Source: Pseudomonadota bacterium
GTDB lineage: Bacteria > Pseudomonadota > Gammaproteobacteria > Burkholderiales > Ferrovaceae
Assembly: GCA_021796835.1 (NCBI GenBank)
Contig: JAKABO010000003.1
Span: 1 to 64,000 of the forward strand
Direction of reading: 5' to 3'
Length of the DNA stretch: 64,000 bases
The notes under the pieces are model-generated. The model ran no database searches. It saw only the letters and a program-made list of their open reading frames with translations, and was not told where the DNA came from. Shown one piece after another: positions 7,291 to 16,686 of the stretch. Positions within the stretch are counted from its first letter, which is position 1. Every line of letters begins with the position of its first letter. A program made the position numbers and the translations under genes.

Positions 7291-10095
7291 TCACCCTGCC
7301 ACGTCCGGTTCCCCGCAGTGGCGCAAGATTTCCGCACGGGCGGTATTGCGCAGTTTGAGGGCAGCGGCCCAATCCGTTCCGTCGGGAAGGATCGGTACCC
7401 CGAGGGTAATGCTGATCGCGCCGCGCCGCGGAAACCATTGGCCATCGCGCAATACGGCGCGGGAGCCGCGGATGGTCATTGGTACGATCGGAACTCCTGC
7501 CTGGGCTGCGATGACAAACGCACCCATGCGAAATGGCAGCAGACCCGGTGCCCGGTAAAAGGTTCCTTCTGGAAAGAAGATCAGCGACTGGCTGGCATGC
7601 ATTCTCTCAAGCAACCGTTTCACACCTTCCACGCTTCCTTCGAATTCAAAGCGCTCCACGAATTCCGTACCGATGTGTTGCAGGTAGATGCGGGGAATGA
7701 ACTGATCTTTCAGTTCGCGCTTGGCGACAAAACTGAACTGCCGCGACAGTGCAGCGACCACAAGTATGCCGTCCAGATAACTGGCGTGATTGGCCACCAG
7801 TACGCACGCGCCGGTCGGCAGATTCTCTGCGCCCCGCACCAGAAACGGCATGCCGGACAAGCGCACAAACAACCGCGCCATGATACCGCTCACGCCCCAA
7901 CTCCACACGGGATGCGGCAGAATGGAAGCAATCAGCCAGGTGAGTGGTGCCATCATCCAGAACAGCATCCAGAGATACCCGGCATAGAGGGCATCCGCGA
8001 TCATGTAAAAATTTCGGCGCAGTTGAAGAACCATTCCCATCCAGGCCAGATGCGCGAATTGTCGCCACACCGCATGCGGGGGCACATCACTCACACCTTT
8101 TTCATAGAGTTCCCGGCTGGCGGCACGACGGATCTTGCCGCTGGAGGTCTTGAGCACGCCATGCGGTGGAGCCAGCACCACATCATCCGGCGGTTCACCG
8201 AGCAAGTTCATTGCCAGGGTATTAATCTGCTCGCGTAGTTTGTCCAACGCCTCGGTCTCGGTTATGCGCGTTTCCGCCATCACCACCAAACGCTCCGTAC
8301 CACTGACCAGGTCGGGACTGCCGAATACCGCGACACAACCCTTGCGTATGCCGGCGATATTGCCCACCGCCTCTTCCAGTTCATAGGGATAGATGTTGCG
8401 CCCGGCGCGGATGATGATGTCCTTGACACGGCCGGTGAGATAGATCTCTCCAGCGTCGGTGTAGGCCAGGTCACCGGAATCAAGCCACCCGTCGTGGAAC
8501 AGGCCGCTTGTCTGTTCCGGATTGTGGAAATAGCCCGAGGTGGCGGAAGGACCGCGAAATTCCAGTCTCCCCTCTTCACGCTCACCCAATTCATGACCCG
8601 CGCGATCGACGATGCGAATGGCGTGGCCGGGCAGTGGCTGGCCACAGGCCACGAAGCGCAACACCTCCAACTCGTCCTCGGCGGCAGGCAGGGCCCGACC
8701 GCCGCGCATGAACGGTTCGCGGCGGATCCGGTCGATGATCGGTCCGCGGCCAGAAGGCGGAAAGGCCAGACCAACCGCAGACTCGGCGAGACCGTAAACC
8801 GGCGTGAGAGCCTCCGAGCGCAAGCCATAGCGACCAAAGCGCTGCTGAAAACGGTAAACGGTGTCTGGGCTGACGGGTTCGGCGCCATTGAAGGCCATGC
8901 GCCAACTGCTCAGATCCAAACCCTCGATGGCACGGTCGTCGATCTTGCGCAGACATAACTCATAGGCGAAGTTGGGTGCCGCCGACAAGGTGCCGCGGTG
9001 ACGATGGATGGCCCACAGCCAGCACTCGGGTCGGACCAGAAAGGTGAGCGGCGACATGACGACGAAAGGGATGGCATGGTACAAACTGCCCAGCCAGGCG
9101 CCGATCAGGCCCATGTCGTGATAGAGCGGCAGCCAGCTCACGAACACGTCCGAGGCATCTGCCCGTGCCGCCTGTCCCATCGCCCGGATGTTGGCAAGCA
9201 GGTTGGCATGGGTCAATACCACTCCCTTGGGATTGCCGGTGCTGCCGGAAGTGTACTGCAACATGGCAATCTCTTCAGCCCTGCTGACGTGACGGGCAAG
9301 CCCTGCCCCTGGCGTGGAAAGTTCCTGTACCGTCGCAACGGTGCGCAGGCTTGCGACAAGAGACTTGAGCAGTTGCGCCAGCGGCCTTGCTTCCGGTACG
9401 GTAATCAGCAGAGTGGCCGCGGCATTGTTCAGGATACCCGCATGACGGCGCAGATGATCCCCGATCTGCGACAGACGCGCGGGCGGATAGATGGGCACAG
9501 GGATGCCGCCGGCCAGCAGCACACCATAAAAACCGTAAAAATAGTCGCGACTGGTCGGGAGCATGATCGCCACGGTCTGGCCCGGCTGCAGATCATGGCG
9601 TTGCAACCCCGCAGCCAGCGCCTCCGCCCCTTGGCGCAAGGTCTGATAACTGAGTATTTCCTCTCCTGCCTCTTCAGAGAGGACGATGTGCGTGCGCCCG
9701 CCATGGGCGGACACGTGCCAGTCAAGCATTTCCAGCAGGGTGGTGGCGCGGCTTGGGATGTCCGTTACCTCCCCGACGGCGATCTCCCTGATGTCCGCTG
9801 CCGCAAACGGCTGCGGTGCGGCACCGGCGGACGACAGGGCCCGCAGCAAATCGCGTGGCGTCTCGATCGTCGCCAACGTCCGCTCCGGCAGACTCACATC
9901 AAAGAAGCGCTCACAGCGCAGCACCAACTCCACCCGTGCCAAACTGTCGAAGCCGATGTCACGGTCCAACGCGCTGTCGAGGGTCACTACCGTCCTTATA
10001 CCGGGGCGCAATTCGGCAGCGAGTGTCCCTGCAATATCGAGCAATGCCCTGGCCTGATCATCCGCGCTCATATGACCCCGAATATCCAATCTCAC
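7291..10095 (-). CDS. Trifunctional ACP / fatty-acyl-AMP ligase / 1-acylglycerol-3-phosphate acyltransferase
   Basis: A 934-residue fusion. Residues 10-85 form an acyl carrier domain with the phosphopantetheine Ser51 in DIGFDSLARVEL. Residues about 120-640 are a fatty-acyl-AMP ligase: YTSGSTGNPKGVVLTHANLL, VYGLAESAVG, and TGRVKDIIIRAGRNIYPYE. After a hydrophobic stretch (about 665-700) comes a PlsC acyltransferase with NHASYLDG and FFPEGTF. The layout resembles Aas-like proteins but with the ACP at the front, so an activated fatty acid could be loaded on the in-cis ACP and moved to lysophosphatidate or another acceptor (inference). GTG 10095 or ATG 10071 may be the start. It is the last gene of the long hox-por series, 83 bases after the previous one. 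Confidence 0.88.
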   Translation of the reverse strand: MRLDIRGHMSADDQARALLDIAGTLAAELRPGIRTVVTLDSALDRDIGFDSLARVELVLRCERFFDVSLPERTLATIETPRDLLRALSSAGAAPQPFAAADIREIAVGEVTDIPSRATTLLEMLDWHVSAHGGRTHIVLSEEAGEEILSYQTLRQGAEALAAGLQRHDLQPGQTVAIMLPTSRDYFYGFYGVLLAGGIPVPIYPPARLSQIGDHLRRHAGILNNAAATLLITVPEARPLAQLLKSLVASLRTVATVQELSTPGAGLARHVSRAEEIAMLQYTSGSTGNPKGVVLTHANLLANIRAMGQAARADASDVFVSWLPLYHDMGLIGAWLGSLYHAIPFVVMSPLTFLVRPECWLWAIHRHRGTLSAAPNFAYELCLRKIDDRAIEGLDLSSWRMAFNGAEPVSPDTVYRFQQRFGRYGLRSEALTPVYGLAESAVGLAFPPSGRGPIIDRIRREPFMRGGRALPAAEDELEVLRFVACGQPLPGHAIRIVDRAGHELGEREEGRLEFRGPSATSGYFHNPEQTSGLFHDGWLDSGDLAYTDAGEIYLTGRVKDIIIRAGRNIYPYELEEAVGNIAGIRKGCVAVFGSPDLVSGTERLVVMAETRITETEALDKLREQINTLAMNLLGEPPDDVVLAPPHGVLKTSSGKIRRAASRELYEKGVSDVPPHAVWRQFAHLAWMGMVLQLRRNFYMIADALYAGYLWMLFWMMAPLTWLIASILPHPVWSWGVSGIMARLFVRLSGMPFLVRGAENLPTGACVLVANHASYLDGILVVAALSRQFSFVAKRELKDQFIPRIYLQHIGTEFVERFEFEGSVEGVKRLLERMHASQSLIFFPEGTFYRAPGLLPFRMGAFVIAAQAGVPIVPMTIRGSRAVLRDGQWFPRRGAISITLGVPILPDGTDWAAALKLRNTARAEILRHCGEPDVAG

Positions 10096-10177
10096 CCGCC
10101 CCCTCTCCCAAGCGACCCTCCCACGCAGCCCTCACCCATCCTGTTACCGAAAATCAGAATCGGTCCGAAGAGGGCCG

Positions 10178-11806
10178 TCAGGCATCCTCTGGAACCATCT
10201 TGATTGCCCCGCATGGACATTCGGCAACGCAGATGCCGCAACCCTTGCAATAGTCGTAGTTGATCTGGAAACGCTTGCCGTGGCCAAGTTTGATCACCGA
10301 GTTGTCGGGACACACGCCATAGCAGTTATCGCACTCGAAACAGTTGCCACAGGACAGGCAGCGACGCGCCTCGAACAGAGCATTATTCTCGTCCAGGCCG
10401 CCCTGAACTTCCTCGAAGCCAGACTGGCGGCGTATGGCATCCAGCACCGGACGCATGATTTTTGGGGCATCGGAGTAATACCATGGATTGAGCATATCGA
10501 AAGTAACCGGTTCATGTTTGGCTGCGGGCACATAACTCCTGTGGCGCAACCAGGCATCGATGTGACGCGCAGCTTTTTTGCCATGCCCGACTCCCATTGT
10601 CACAGTGCGCTCCGATGGCACCATGTCGCCTCCGGCGAAAATACCCGGATGCCCGGTCATCATGTTGCCGTCGATCTGCACCATGCCATCCTTGATCTCG
10701 AGGCCTGCCACGTTTTGCAGTAGAGACAGATCGACATCCTGCCCGAGCGCCAGCACCAGCGAATCCGCCGCCATGGTTTCGAATTCGCCCGTGGGTTGCG
10801 GATAGCCTTTTTCGTCCAGCACCATTTTCTCGATGGTGAGGTCATGTTCGCCAGCATGGATGATCGTGGACAACCATTTGATCATCACCCCTTCCTGCAG
10901 CGCTTCTTCCACCTCGGTATTATGTGCCGGCATCTTCTCCCGGGTGCGACGATAGACGATGATGGTTTCAGTCGCCCCCAGCCGCCTGGCGGTACGCGCC
11001 ACATCGAGCGCGGTATTGCCCCCACCGTAAACCACCACACGGCGGCCCAACTGCGGCCTCTCCTCACCCTCCATGCTGCGCAACACGGAAACCGCGTCCA
11101 TGATGCGTGCCGCGTCGCCTGCCGGAATGAAGGCGCGCTTGCCAATGTGCGCCCCGACGGCGAGAAATGCCGCATCAAAATTACCGCTGCGCATGCTGTC
11201 CTCGATGTTCGTCACTCTGGTATCGAGTTTGAGCGTCACGCCGAAATCAAGTATACGCGCCACTTCGGCATCCAGCACCTGGCGAGGCAGACGATATTTG
11301 GGAATGCCAAAACGCATCATGCCGCCAGACAGTGGACCGGCCTCGTGAATTTCCACGCGGTGTCCGAGACGCGCAAGATGGTAGGCGGCGGACAGTCCGG
11401 ATGGACCGGCGCCAACCACCAGCACTTTCTTGCCGGAGGTTGCGGCGGGCTCATCGAATTTCCAGCCGTGTCTGATCGCCTCATCGCCGAGGAATCGCTC
11501 GACCGAATTGATGCCGACCGCACTGTCCAGATGGCCTCGATTGCAGACATCTTCGCAAGGGTGATAGCAGACCCGCCCCATGATCGCAGGCAGCGGATTG
11601 TCCAGGGTCAGCACACGCCAGGCTTGTTCATAATCTCCCGATTCGGCATGGAACAACCAGCCCTGGATATTTTCTCCGGCAGGACAACCTGCATTGCACG
11701 GCGGCAACCTGTCCAGATAAACCGGTTTCATGGTACGCCATGATCCGGTGTGATTGGCCAGCGAGGAGCCGGGATCCAGCGTGATGGCAAATGGTTTGTC
11801 CCTCAT
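10178..11806 (-). CDS. GltD-like NAD(P)H oxidoreductase fused to a 2x[4Fe-4S] ferredoxin (PorD-type delta subunit)
   Basis: 542 residues. N-terminal Fer4_20 cysteines (PPCNAGCPAGENIQGW, VCYHPCEDVC) precede a FAD Rossmann fold (VLVVGAGPSGLSAAYHLARL) and an NAD(P) fold (VVVYGGGNTALDVARTARRL), as in the small subunit of glutamate synthase. The last 70 residues are a dicluster ferredoxin: CLSCGNCFECDNC and CKGCGICVAECPCGAI. Lying directly behind porB with a 4-base overlap, it probably links the pyruvate oxidoreductase to NAD(P)H. Closest known architecture is the beta-like/delta subunit of multi-subunit 2-oxoacid oxidoreductases; cofactor preference cannot be read from sequence. Confidence 0.88.
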   Translation of the reverse strand: MRDKPFAITLDPGSSLANHTGSWRTMKPVYLDRLPPCNAGCPAGENIQGWLFHAESGDYEQAWRVLTLDNPLPAIMGRVCYHPCEDVCNRGHLDSAVGINSVERFLGDEAIRHGWKFDEPAATSGKKVLVVGAGPSGLSAAYHLARLGHRVEIHEAGPLSGGMMRFGIPKYRLPRQVLDAEVARILDFGVTLKLDTRVTNIEDSMRSGNFDAAFLAVGAHIGKRAFIPAGDAARIMDAVSVLRSMEGEERPQLGRRVVVYGGGNTALDVARTARRLGATETIIVYRRTREKMPAHNTEVEEALQEGVMIKWLSTIIHAGEHDLTIEKMVLDEKGYPQPTGEFETMAADSLVLALGQDVDLSLLQNVAGLEIKDGMVQIDGNMMTGHPGIFAGGDMVPSERTVTMGVGHGKKAARHIDAWLRHRSYVPAAKHEPVTFDMLNPWYYSDAPKIMRPVLDAIRRQSGFEEVQGGLDENNALFEARRCLSCGNCFECDNCYGVCPDNSVIKLGHGKRFQINYDYCKGCGICVAECPCGAIKMVPEDA

Positions 11807-12807
11807 GGTGTCTCCTGTTGCTTCACCAACCCATACTTGCGGATATTGCGATCGGCACGCGCCTGTATGCGCGCGATGACCTCCAGTTCAGGTTTGGCAC
11901 CGAACAAATGGGCAAAGCGCTTTTGTGGTTTCAGATATTCCTCGACAGGCAGTTGCTTGCGTATCGGCAATGCGCTGACTTGCAAGCCATGCTCCGCCTC
12001 GAATATCGGGAACAAGCCGGTTTCATGCGCCAGCCGTGCGATGCGGATGGTATCGTGCGAAGCCGTTCCCCAACCCAGCGGGCACGGTACGAAGATATGG
12101 ATGTAGCGCGCACCGCGAAATTCCATCGCGCGCTTCACTTTGGCTTCGAGGTCGTGCAAATCGGCCACGGTGGCCGTCGCAACATAGGGGATCTCGTGGG
12201 CCATCGCGATCGCAGGAACGAATTTTCCCTGCCCGAAAGGATTGCCAGGATTCGGCCCCACCGGCATCGTGGTTGCCGTTCGTGCTGCCGGAGGCGTGGC
12301 CGATGAACGTTGCACGCCGGTATTCATGTACGCCTCATTGTCGTAACAGATGTACAACACATCATCATTGCGCTCGAACATGCCAGACAGGCAGCCGAGT
12401 CCGATGTCGGTGGTGCCACCGTCGCCGCCCTGCGCGATCACCCGGATTTCGTTGCGCCCCTTGACCTTCAACGCCGCCGCAATGCCAGTCGCCACCGCTG
12501 CGGCATTTCCAAACAGGGAATGCATCCACGGCAACTGCCATGACGTTTCGGGATAGGGCGTGGTGAACACTTCCAGGCAACCCGTGGCATTTGCCGCGAT
12601 CAATTGTGACTTGGTCGCCTCCATCGCCGCATCCAGCGCATAGCGCGCGCCCAAAGCCTCCCCGCATCCCTGGCAGGCGCGATGTCCCGAGTTGATGGCA
12701 TTGCTGCGATCCCGATGCGACTGGACGCTGCGGTCTTCAGGTTTCAGCAAGCGGTTGCCGACGGTGAAAGTGCCGGTCTGGTAAAACTTGACAGGTTGGA
12801 ATGGCAT
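11803..12807 (-). CDS. porB: Pyruvate:ferredoxin oxidoreductase beta subunit
   Basis: A 334-residue thiamine-diphosphate subunit. Typical elements are the cluster-ligand region RACQGCGEALGARY, the substrate/TPP region ATGCLEVFTTPYPETSW, and the metal/diphosphate motif GGDGGTTDIGLGCLSG followed by NDDVLYICYDNEAYMNTG. It binds TPP and one [4Fe-4S] cluster and joins the alpha subunit to decarboxylate pyruvate or make it from acetyl-CoA and CO2. Stop and next start overlap (ATGA). 2-Oxoacid specificity is inferred from VTTPYP-like pocket similarity and neighbours, so related 2-oxoacids are not excluded. Confidence 0.92.
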   Translation of the reverse strand: MPFQPVKFYQTGTFTVGNRLLKPEDRSVQSHRDRSNAINSGHRACQGCGEALGARYALDAAMEATKSQLIAANATGCLEVFTTPYPETSWQLPWMHSLFGNAAAVATGIAAALKVKGRNEIRVIAQGGDGGTTDIGLGCLSGMFERNDDVLYICYDNEAYMNTGVQRSSATPPAARTATTMPVGPNPGNPFGQGKFVPAIAMAHEIPYVATATVADLHDLEAKVKRAMEFRGARYIHIFVPCPLGWGTASHDTIRIARLAHETGLFPIFEAEHGLQVSALPIRKQLPVEEYLKPQKRFAHLFGAKPELEVIARIQARADRNIRKYGLVKQQETP

Positions 12808-12816
12808 GCTGTCTCC

Positions 12817-14070
12817 TTATGCAATTTTGGAGGCGACGGTACCGATATCGCGCAGAATGTTTTCCGCCACAGGCCCGGAGCGGCGTACGCTGCGTTCCCG
12901 CGCCAACTGCTTGTTGACCACATTCCAGTCCAGATCCAGAAAGGTCAGCGGTTCCAGCAAGCCCTGTTCCGCCTTCCGGAACAATTGGTGCAGCGACTTG
13001 CGCGTGATCGCGCGACCTCCCAGCCCGGCCACCACAGTGTAGCCTGGCATGTGCAACCCGGACATGGCCATGCGCACATCGGTGGAGAGTATTCCGCCGA
13101 TGCCCACCGCCAGACTCTTTTCCAGGACCACCACGCGCCTGGCCTTGTGCAACGCAGCGCGCACCAGGTGCAGTGGGAAGGGGCGGAAACTGGTAATGCC
13201 CAGCACGCCGATCCGGTGACCGTCATCACGCATCTCGTCGACGGTGTCCTTGATGGTACCCAGCACCGAGCCCATGGACACCACGATGGTCTCGGCGTCC
13301 TCGGTGCGATAGGTATGGATCAGGCCACCCGTATCGCGCCCAAACACCTGCTTGAATTCAGCCGCCAGTTGCGGGATGCGCTCCAGGGCCTGCATATGCC
13401 TGGCGTGGGCCAGATAGCGCACTTCCATGAAGGCTTCCGGCCCAACCATCGCGCCGATGGAGACCGGTTCTCGAGGGTCCAGCAATTGGCGTGGTTCGTA
13501 AGGCGGTAAATAGGCATCAACCTGTTGCTGGCTCGGCAGGTCTACCTGCTCGTGGGCATGGGTGAGTACAAAACCGTCCATGCACACCATTACGGGCAGT
13601 GATAATTCCTCAGCCAGTCTGAAGGCTTGAATATGCAGATCCAGTGCCTCCTGATTGGTCTCTGCGAACAACTGCATCCAACCGGAATCGCGTTGCGACA
13701 TGGCATCGGAATAGTCGTTCCAGATATTGATCGGTGCCCCGATGGCACGGTTTGCCACCGTCATCACGATGGGCAGACCGAGGCCGGACGCGTTGTAGAC
13801 CGCCTCCGACATGAATAACAGGCCCTGACTGGCGGTCGCCGTATAAGCGCGTGCGCCCGTGGCGGAAGCGCCGATCGAAACCGACATCGCGGCGAATTCG
13901 CTTTCCACATTGATGAACTCGCATCCGGTCAGTTTCCCGCTCTTCACCATTTCCCCAAGCGCCTCGACGATGTGTGTCTGGGGTGTGATGGGATAGGCGC
14001 AGACCACCTCGGGACGGCACAGCGCAACGGTTTCGGCTACGGCACGAGAGCCTTCGATTTGCTTAAGCAT
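12817..14070 (-). CDS. porA: Pyruvate:ferredoxin oxidoreductase alpha subunit
   Basis: About 417 residues from ATG 14070 (MLKQIEGSRAVAE). The pyrimidine-binding domain shows VVCAYPITPQTHIVEALGE, then FINVESEFAAMSVSIGAS and ATASQGLLFMSE; domain II follows with VVVSMGSVLGTIKD and GVLGITSFRPFP. The start at 14070 overlaps the porG stop by 8 bases (ATGCTTAA), which fixes it over the in-frame upstream ATG at 14145 inside porG. Cytoplasmic enzyme; with porB, porG and the delta subunit it makes the four-part enzyme usual for anaerobes and some microaerophiles. Confidence 0.93.
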   Translation of the reverse strand: MLKQIEGSRAVAETVALCRPEVVCAYPITPQTHIVEALGEMVKSGKLTGCEFINVESEFAAMSVSIGASATGARAYTATASQGLLFMSEAVYNASGLGLPIVMTVANRAIGAPINIWNDYSDAMSQRDSGWMQLFAETNQEALDLHIQAFRLAEELSLPVMVCMDGFVLTHAHEQVDLPSQQQVDAYLPPYEPRQLLDPREPVSIGAMVGPEAFMEVRYLAHARHMQALERIPQLAAEFKQVFGRDTGGLIHTYRTEDAETIVVSMGSVLGTIKDTVDEMRDDGHRIGVLGITSFRPFPLHLVRAALHKARRVVVLEKSLAVGIGGILSTDVRMAMSGLHMPGYTVVAGLGGRAITRKSLHQLFRKAEQGLLEPLTFLDLDWNVVNKQLARERSVRRSGPVAENILRDIGTVASKIA

Positions 14071-14647
14071 CCAGGGTAACCTCCAGGGCACGGGCTTTGA
14101 TCCGGTTGTAGGCTTCAGTGGCTGCGGCGATATTGCCATCCGCAACCTTGCCGGAAAATTTTTCGGAAATGGCCTTGATCACCGACTCCAGGCGTATCAG
14201 CCCGGAAAGGGCGGCAAAACCCGCGATCAAAGGCACATTGGGTATCGGACGGCCGATATGTTCGAGAGCGATTTCAGTGGCTGATAAAGTGCATAGCCGT
14301 TCGGGTAAACTGTCGGCGGCCAGTTCGCCCAACCCCAGCGCTTCGAAACTGCGCCCGGTGTTGAGCAGGATGTAGCCGTCCTTCTTCAGCCCGTCAAACA
14401 CATCGACCTGATGCAGCAGCGTGGTATCCTGGATGATGAGGGCATCCGGTTCCATGACCGGTTCGCGCAGACGAATTTCCCGGTCCGAGATGCGGCAAAA
14501 CGACATCACCGGCGCGCCCATGCGCTCCGAACCGAAACTGGGGAAGGCTTGGGCATTGCGTCCTTCGGCAAAGGCCGCAGCCGAGAATATCTCTGCCGCC
14601 GTCACGACGCCCTGCCCCCCTCGACCATGTATGCGCAACTCGAACAT
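14063..14647 (-). CDS. porG: Pyruvate:ferredoxin oxidoreductase gamma subunit
   Basis: A 194-residue gamma subunit with the family opening ELRIHGRGGQGVVTAAEIFS, FPSFGSERMGAPVMSF (CoA-binding region), and the ending IPNVPLIAGFAALSGLI. It holds CoA against the TPP site of the alpha/beta pair. It opens the por part of the operon, 42 bases after hoxW, and overlaps porA by 8 bases. Gene order gamma-alpha-beta-delta(GltD) is unlike the common gamma-delta-alpha-beta order. Confidence 0.93.
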   Translation of the reverse strand: MFELRIHGRGGQGVVTAAEIFSAAAFAEGRNAQAFPSFGSERMGAPVMSFCRISDREIRLREPVMEPDALIIQDTTLLHQVDVFDGLKKDGYILLNTGRSFEALGLGELAADSLPERLCTLSATEIALEHIGRPIPNVPLIAGFAALSGLIRLESVIKAISEKFSGKVADGNIAAATEAYNRIKARALEVTLDA

Positions 14648-14689
14648 ATCTGATTTCCCTTTTGGCCCAGATGTCCCAACCTTACTCCA

Positions 14690-15169
14690 TTACCCTGCGT
14701 TTACCAACCACCCCCCCTCAGACAGGCAGGTTGATGTCGCGCACAAGTGGACCACCAATTCCATTGCCGCGTCCAGATTGGCCGATGCCTTGTCGGTCAA
14801 TTCTTCGCCCAATTCAAAATCGTAGCCTCGGATGCGCAGCAAAAATGCGCGCGGTGCCGGTTCCTGATACACCTGACGATAGGCGTACAGCAGGGCGTTC
14901 GGGGTCATCGCATGGCTGGTGTAACTGTCATCCTTTATCGCGCCGATTTCGGAAAACTCGAATGGCTCGGTACAGGAAGTGTCGGCATCGATGAACAATA
15001 CCCGCCTGCACTCGTCCAGGTCGGTGACGTGCTCGACTTGCAATTGCATGTCGTTCTGGCACTCGACCCCGGCAAACTGCAATCGCGCCATGCGTTCGAT
15101 CAACGCAGGACCAAGTGCATCATCTCCGCGCCCAGGATTGCCATATCCGAAAATCAGCAGGTTGGCCAT
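14690..15169 (-). CDS. hoxW: Hydrogenase maturation protease HoxW
   Basis: A 159-residue endopeptidase of the HycI/HoxW family (M52). Visible elements: FGYGNPGRGDDALGPALIER with the nickel-sensing acidic residue, the second acidic position in LFIDADTS, and the conserved His in TSHAMTPNALL. It removes the C-terminal tail of HoxH after nickel insertion. The position 5 bases behind hoxH supports a dedicated pairing. Confidence 0.92.
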   Translation of the reverse strand: MANLLIFGYGNPGRGDDALGPALIERMARLQFAGVECQNDMQLQVEHVTDLDECRRVLFIDADTSCTEPFEFSEIGAIKDDSYTSHAMTPNALLYAYRQVYQEPAPRAFLLRIRGYDFELGEELTDKASANLDAAMELVVHLCATSTCLSEGGWLVNAG

Positions 15170-15174
15170 GGCGT

Positions 15175-16674
15175 TCAGACTATTCTTTCGATCAGGCCAT
15201 TGCCGCCCTTGGTCAACCGGTCCAATAACACACCGTCCGGGTCGACCAGTTCAACCTGCAATGGCATCTTGCCCAGCGCGTGCGTGGCGCAGGACAAACA
15301 GGGGTCATAGGCGCGTATGGCAACTTCCAGATGGTTCAACAAACCTTCGGTGATCTCGTGACCGTCGAGGTATTCATGGGCCACCAAACGCACTGATTCG
15401 TTCATCGCCTGATTGTTGCCTGTGGTCGAAACGATCAGGTTGGCCTTCTCCACCAAGCCCTGTTCGTCAATCTGATAGTGATGGAACAGCGTGCCGCGCG
15501 GCGCCTCGATGACGCCGATACCGACGCTGCGCATTTCGCCCGCCTCCGCCCTCAGTTTGATTCCGGTGATTTCCGGATCCCGCAGCAATTGGTTGATGGA
15601 TTCAGCGCAATGCAGGGCTTCGATCATGCGCGCCCAGTGGTAGGCGAGCGTGTCATGCACGAAACCACCCTGACCGAACTCCTTGAAACGCCTGCGCGAT
15701 GCTTCTGCCAGGGGTGTGACAATCATGTCGCAGTTGTTCATCCGGGCCAGCGGACCGACGCGATACCAGCCCTGTTGCTTGCCCAGTTCGACCAGATAGG
15801 GAAACTTCATGTAACTCCATGGTCGTACTTCCTCGCGGATGATCTGCTGATAACCCCGGTAATCGAACTGATCGAAAACATGCGCGCCGCTTGGCAAACT
15901 CGCACGCAGCCCGCCATGGTAGAGTTCCAATTCTCCGCCGCTGCCGATCATGCTCAGAAAGTTGCTGCGGATGGCGGCGTAACCATGGTGCTCGGGGTGT
16001 GCGGTATGTATCTGTTCGTTCAGCCCCACCGCGTCCTGGCACCATGTCAGAATGTCATCGATACCGGCCAGCAGGGTATCGCGCTCGGCAACGGTGAGAG
16101 GCTTGTTCATGCCCCCCGGCACGGTGGCCGTGCCGTGGATGCGCTTGCCGGAAATTGCCGCGATGATCTGCTGTCCGTACTTGCGCAACTTCACGCCCTT
16201 CAGCCCGAGTTCCGGATATTTGTCCAGCACGCCGACGATGTTGCGTTGCGCCGGATTGCTGCCGAACCCGAACAGCAGATCGGGCGATGACAGGTGGAAA
16301 AAATGCAGGGCGTGCGATTGCAGAACCTGGCCGAAATGCAGCAGACGGCGCAATTTCTCGGCCGAGGGCGTGAGTTGCTCGACACCCACCAACTGATCCA
16401 CCGCCTTGGCTGCAGCCAGTTGATGACTCACCGGACAGATTCCGCACAGACGCTGTACAAAGAAGGGCACTTCCCAGTAGGGACGCCCCTGAATGAATTT
16501 TTCGAAGCCGCGAAATTCGACGATGTGCAGGCGCGCTTCATGGATGTGGTTCTCTGCATCGAGCATCAGCGTGATCTTGCCGTGCCCTTCAACCCGCGAG
16601 AGGGGGTCGATGGCGACGCGCCTTAAACCGGGCTGGTGGTTATTGCCGGAGGGAACTGTCGTGTCCTGTTTCAT
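15175..16674 (-). CDS. hoxH: NAD-reducing [NiFe] hydrogenase large subunit HoxH
   Basis: A 499-residue large subunit. The NiFe site cysteines are in RLCGICPVSHQLAAAKAVD (L1) and DPCLSCATHALG (L2), with an L2 His typical of bidirectional group 3d enzymes. About 30 residues after the last Cys (HALGKMPLQVELVDPDGV...) include the tail removed by HoxW. It splits or makes H2 in the cytoplasm with HoxY. Length agrees with the family (about 490). ATG 16674 gives the usual N-terminus leading to DPLSRVEGHGKI. Confidence 0.96.
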   Translation of the reverse strand: MKQDTTVPSGNNHQPGLRRVAIDPLSRVEGHGKITLMLDAENHIHEARLHIVEFRGFEKFIQGRPYWEVPFFVQRLCGICPVSHQLAAAKAVDQLVGVEQLTPSAEKLRRLLHFGQVLQSHALHFFHLSSPDLLFGFGSNPAQRNIVGVLDKYPELGLKGVKLRKYGQQIIAAISGKRIHGTATVPGGMNKPLTVAERDTLLAGIDDILTWCQDAVGLNEQIHTAHPEHHGYAAIRSNFLSMIGSGGELELYHGGLRASLPSGAHVFDQFDYRGYQQIIREEVRPWSYMKFPYLVELGKQQGWYRVGPLARMNNCDMIVTPLAEASRRRFKEFGQGGFVHDTLAYHWARMIEALHCAESINQLLRDPEITGIKLRAEAGEMRSVGIGVIEAPRGTLFHHYQIDEQGLVEKANLIVSTTGNNQAMNESVRLVAHEYLDGHEITEGLLNHLEVAIRAYDPCLSCATHALGKMPLQVELVDPDGVLLDRLTKGGNGLIERIV

Positions 16675-16686
16675 GGCGGGCCATCT

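Noticed and set aside
8998..10203. A 401-residue plus-strand frame
   Set aside because: It is antisense to the ACP and ligase part of the trifunctional protein and has no recognisable motif.
10796..11743. A 315-residue plus-strand frame
   Set aside because: It is the complement of the GltD-like gene; rich in His and Arg with no domain.
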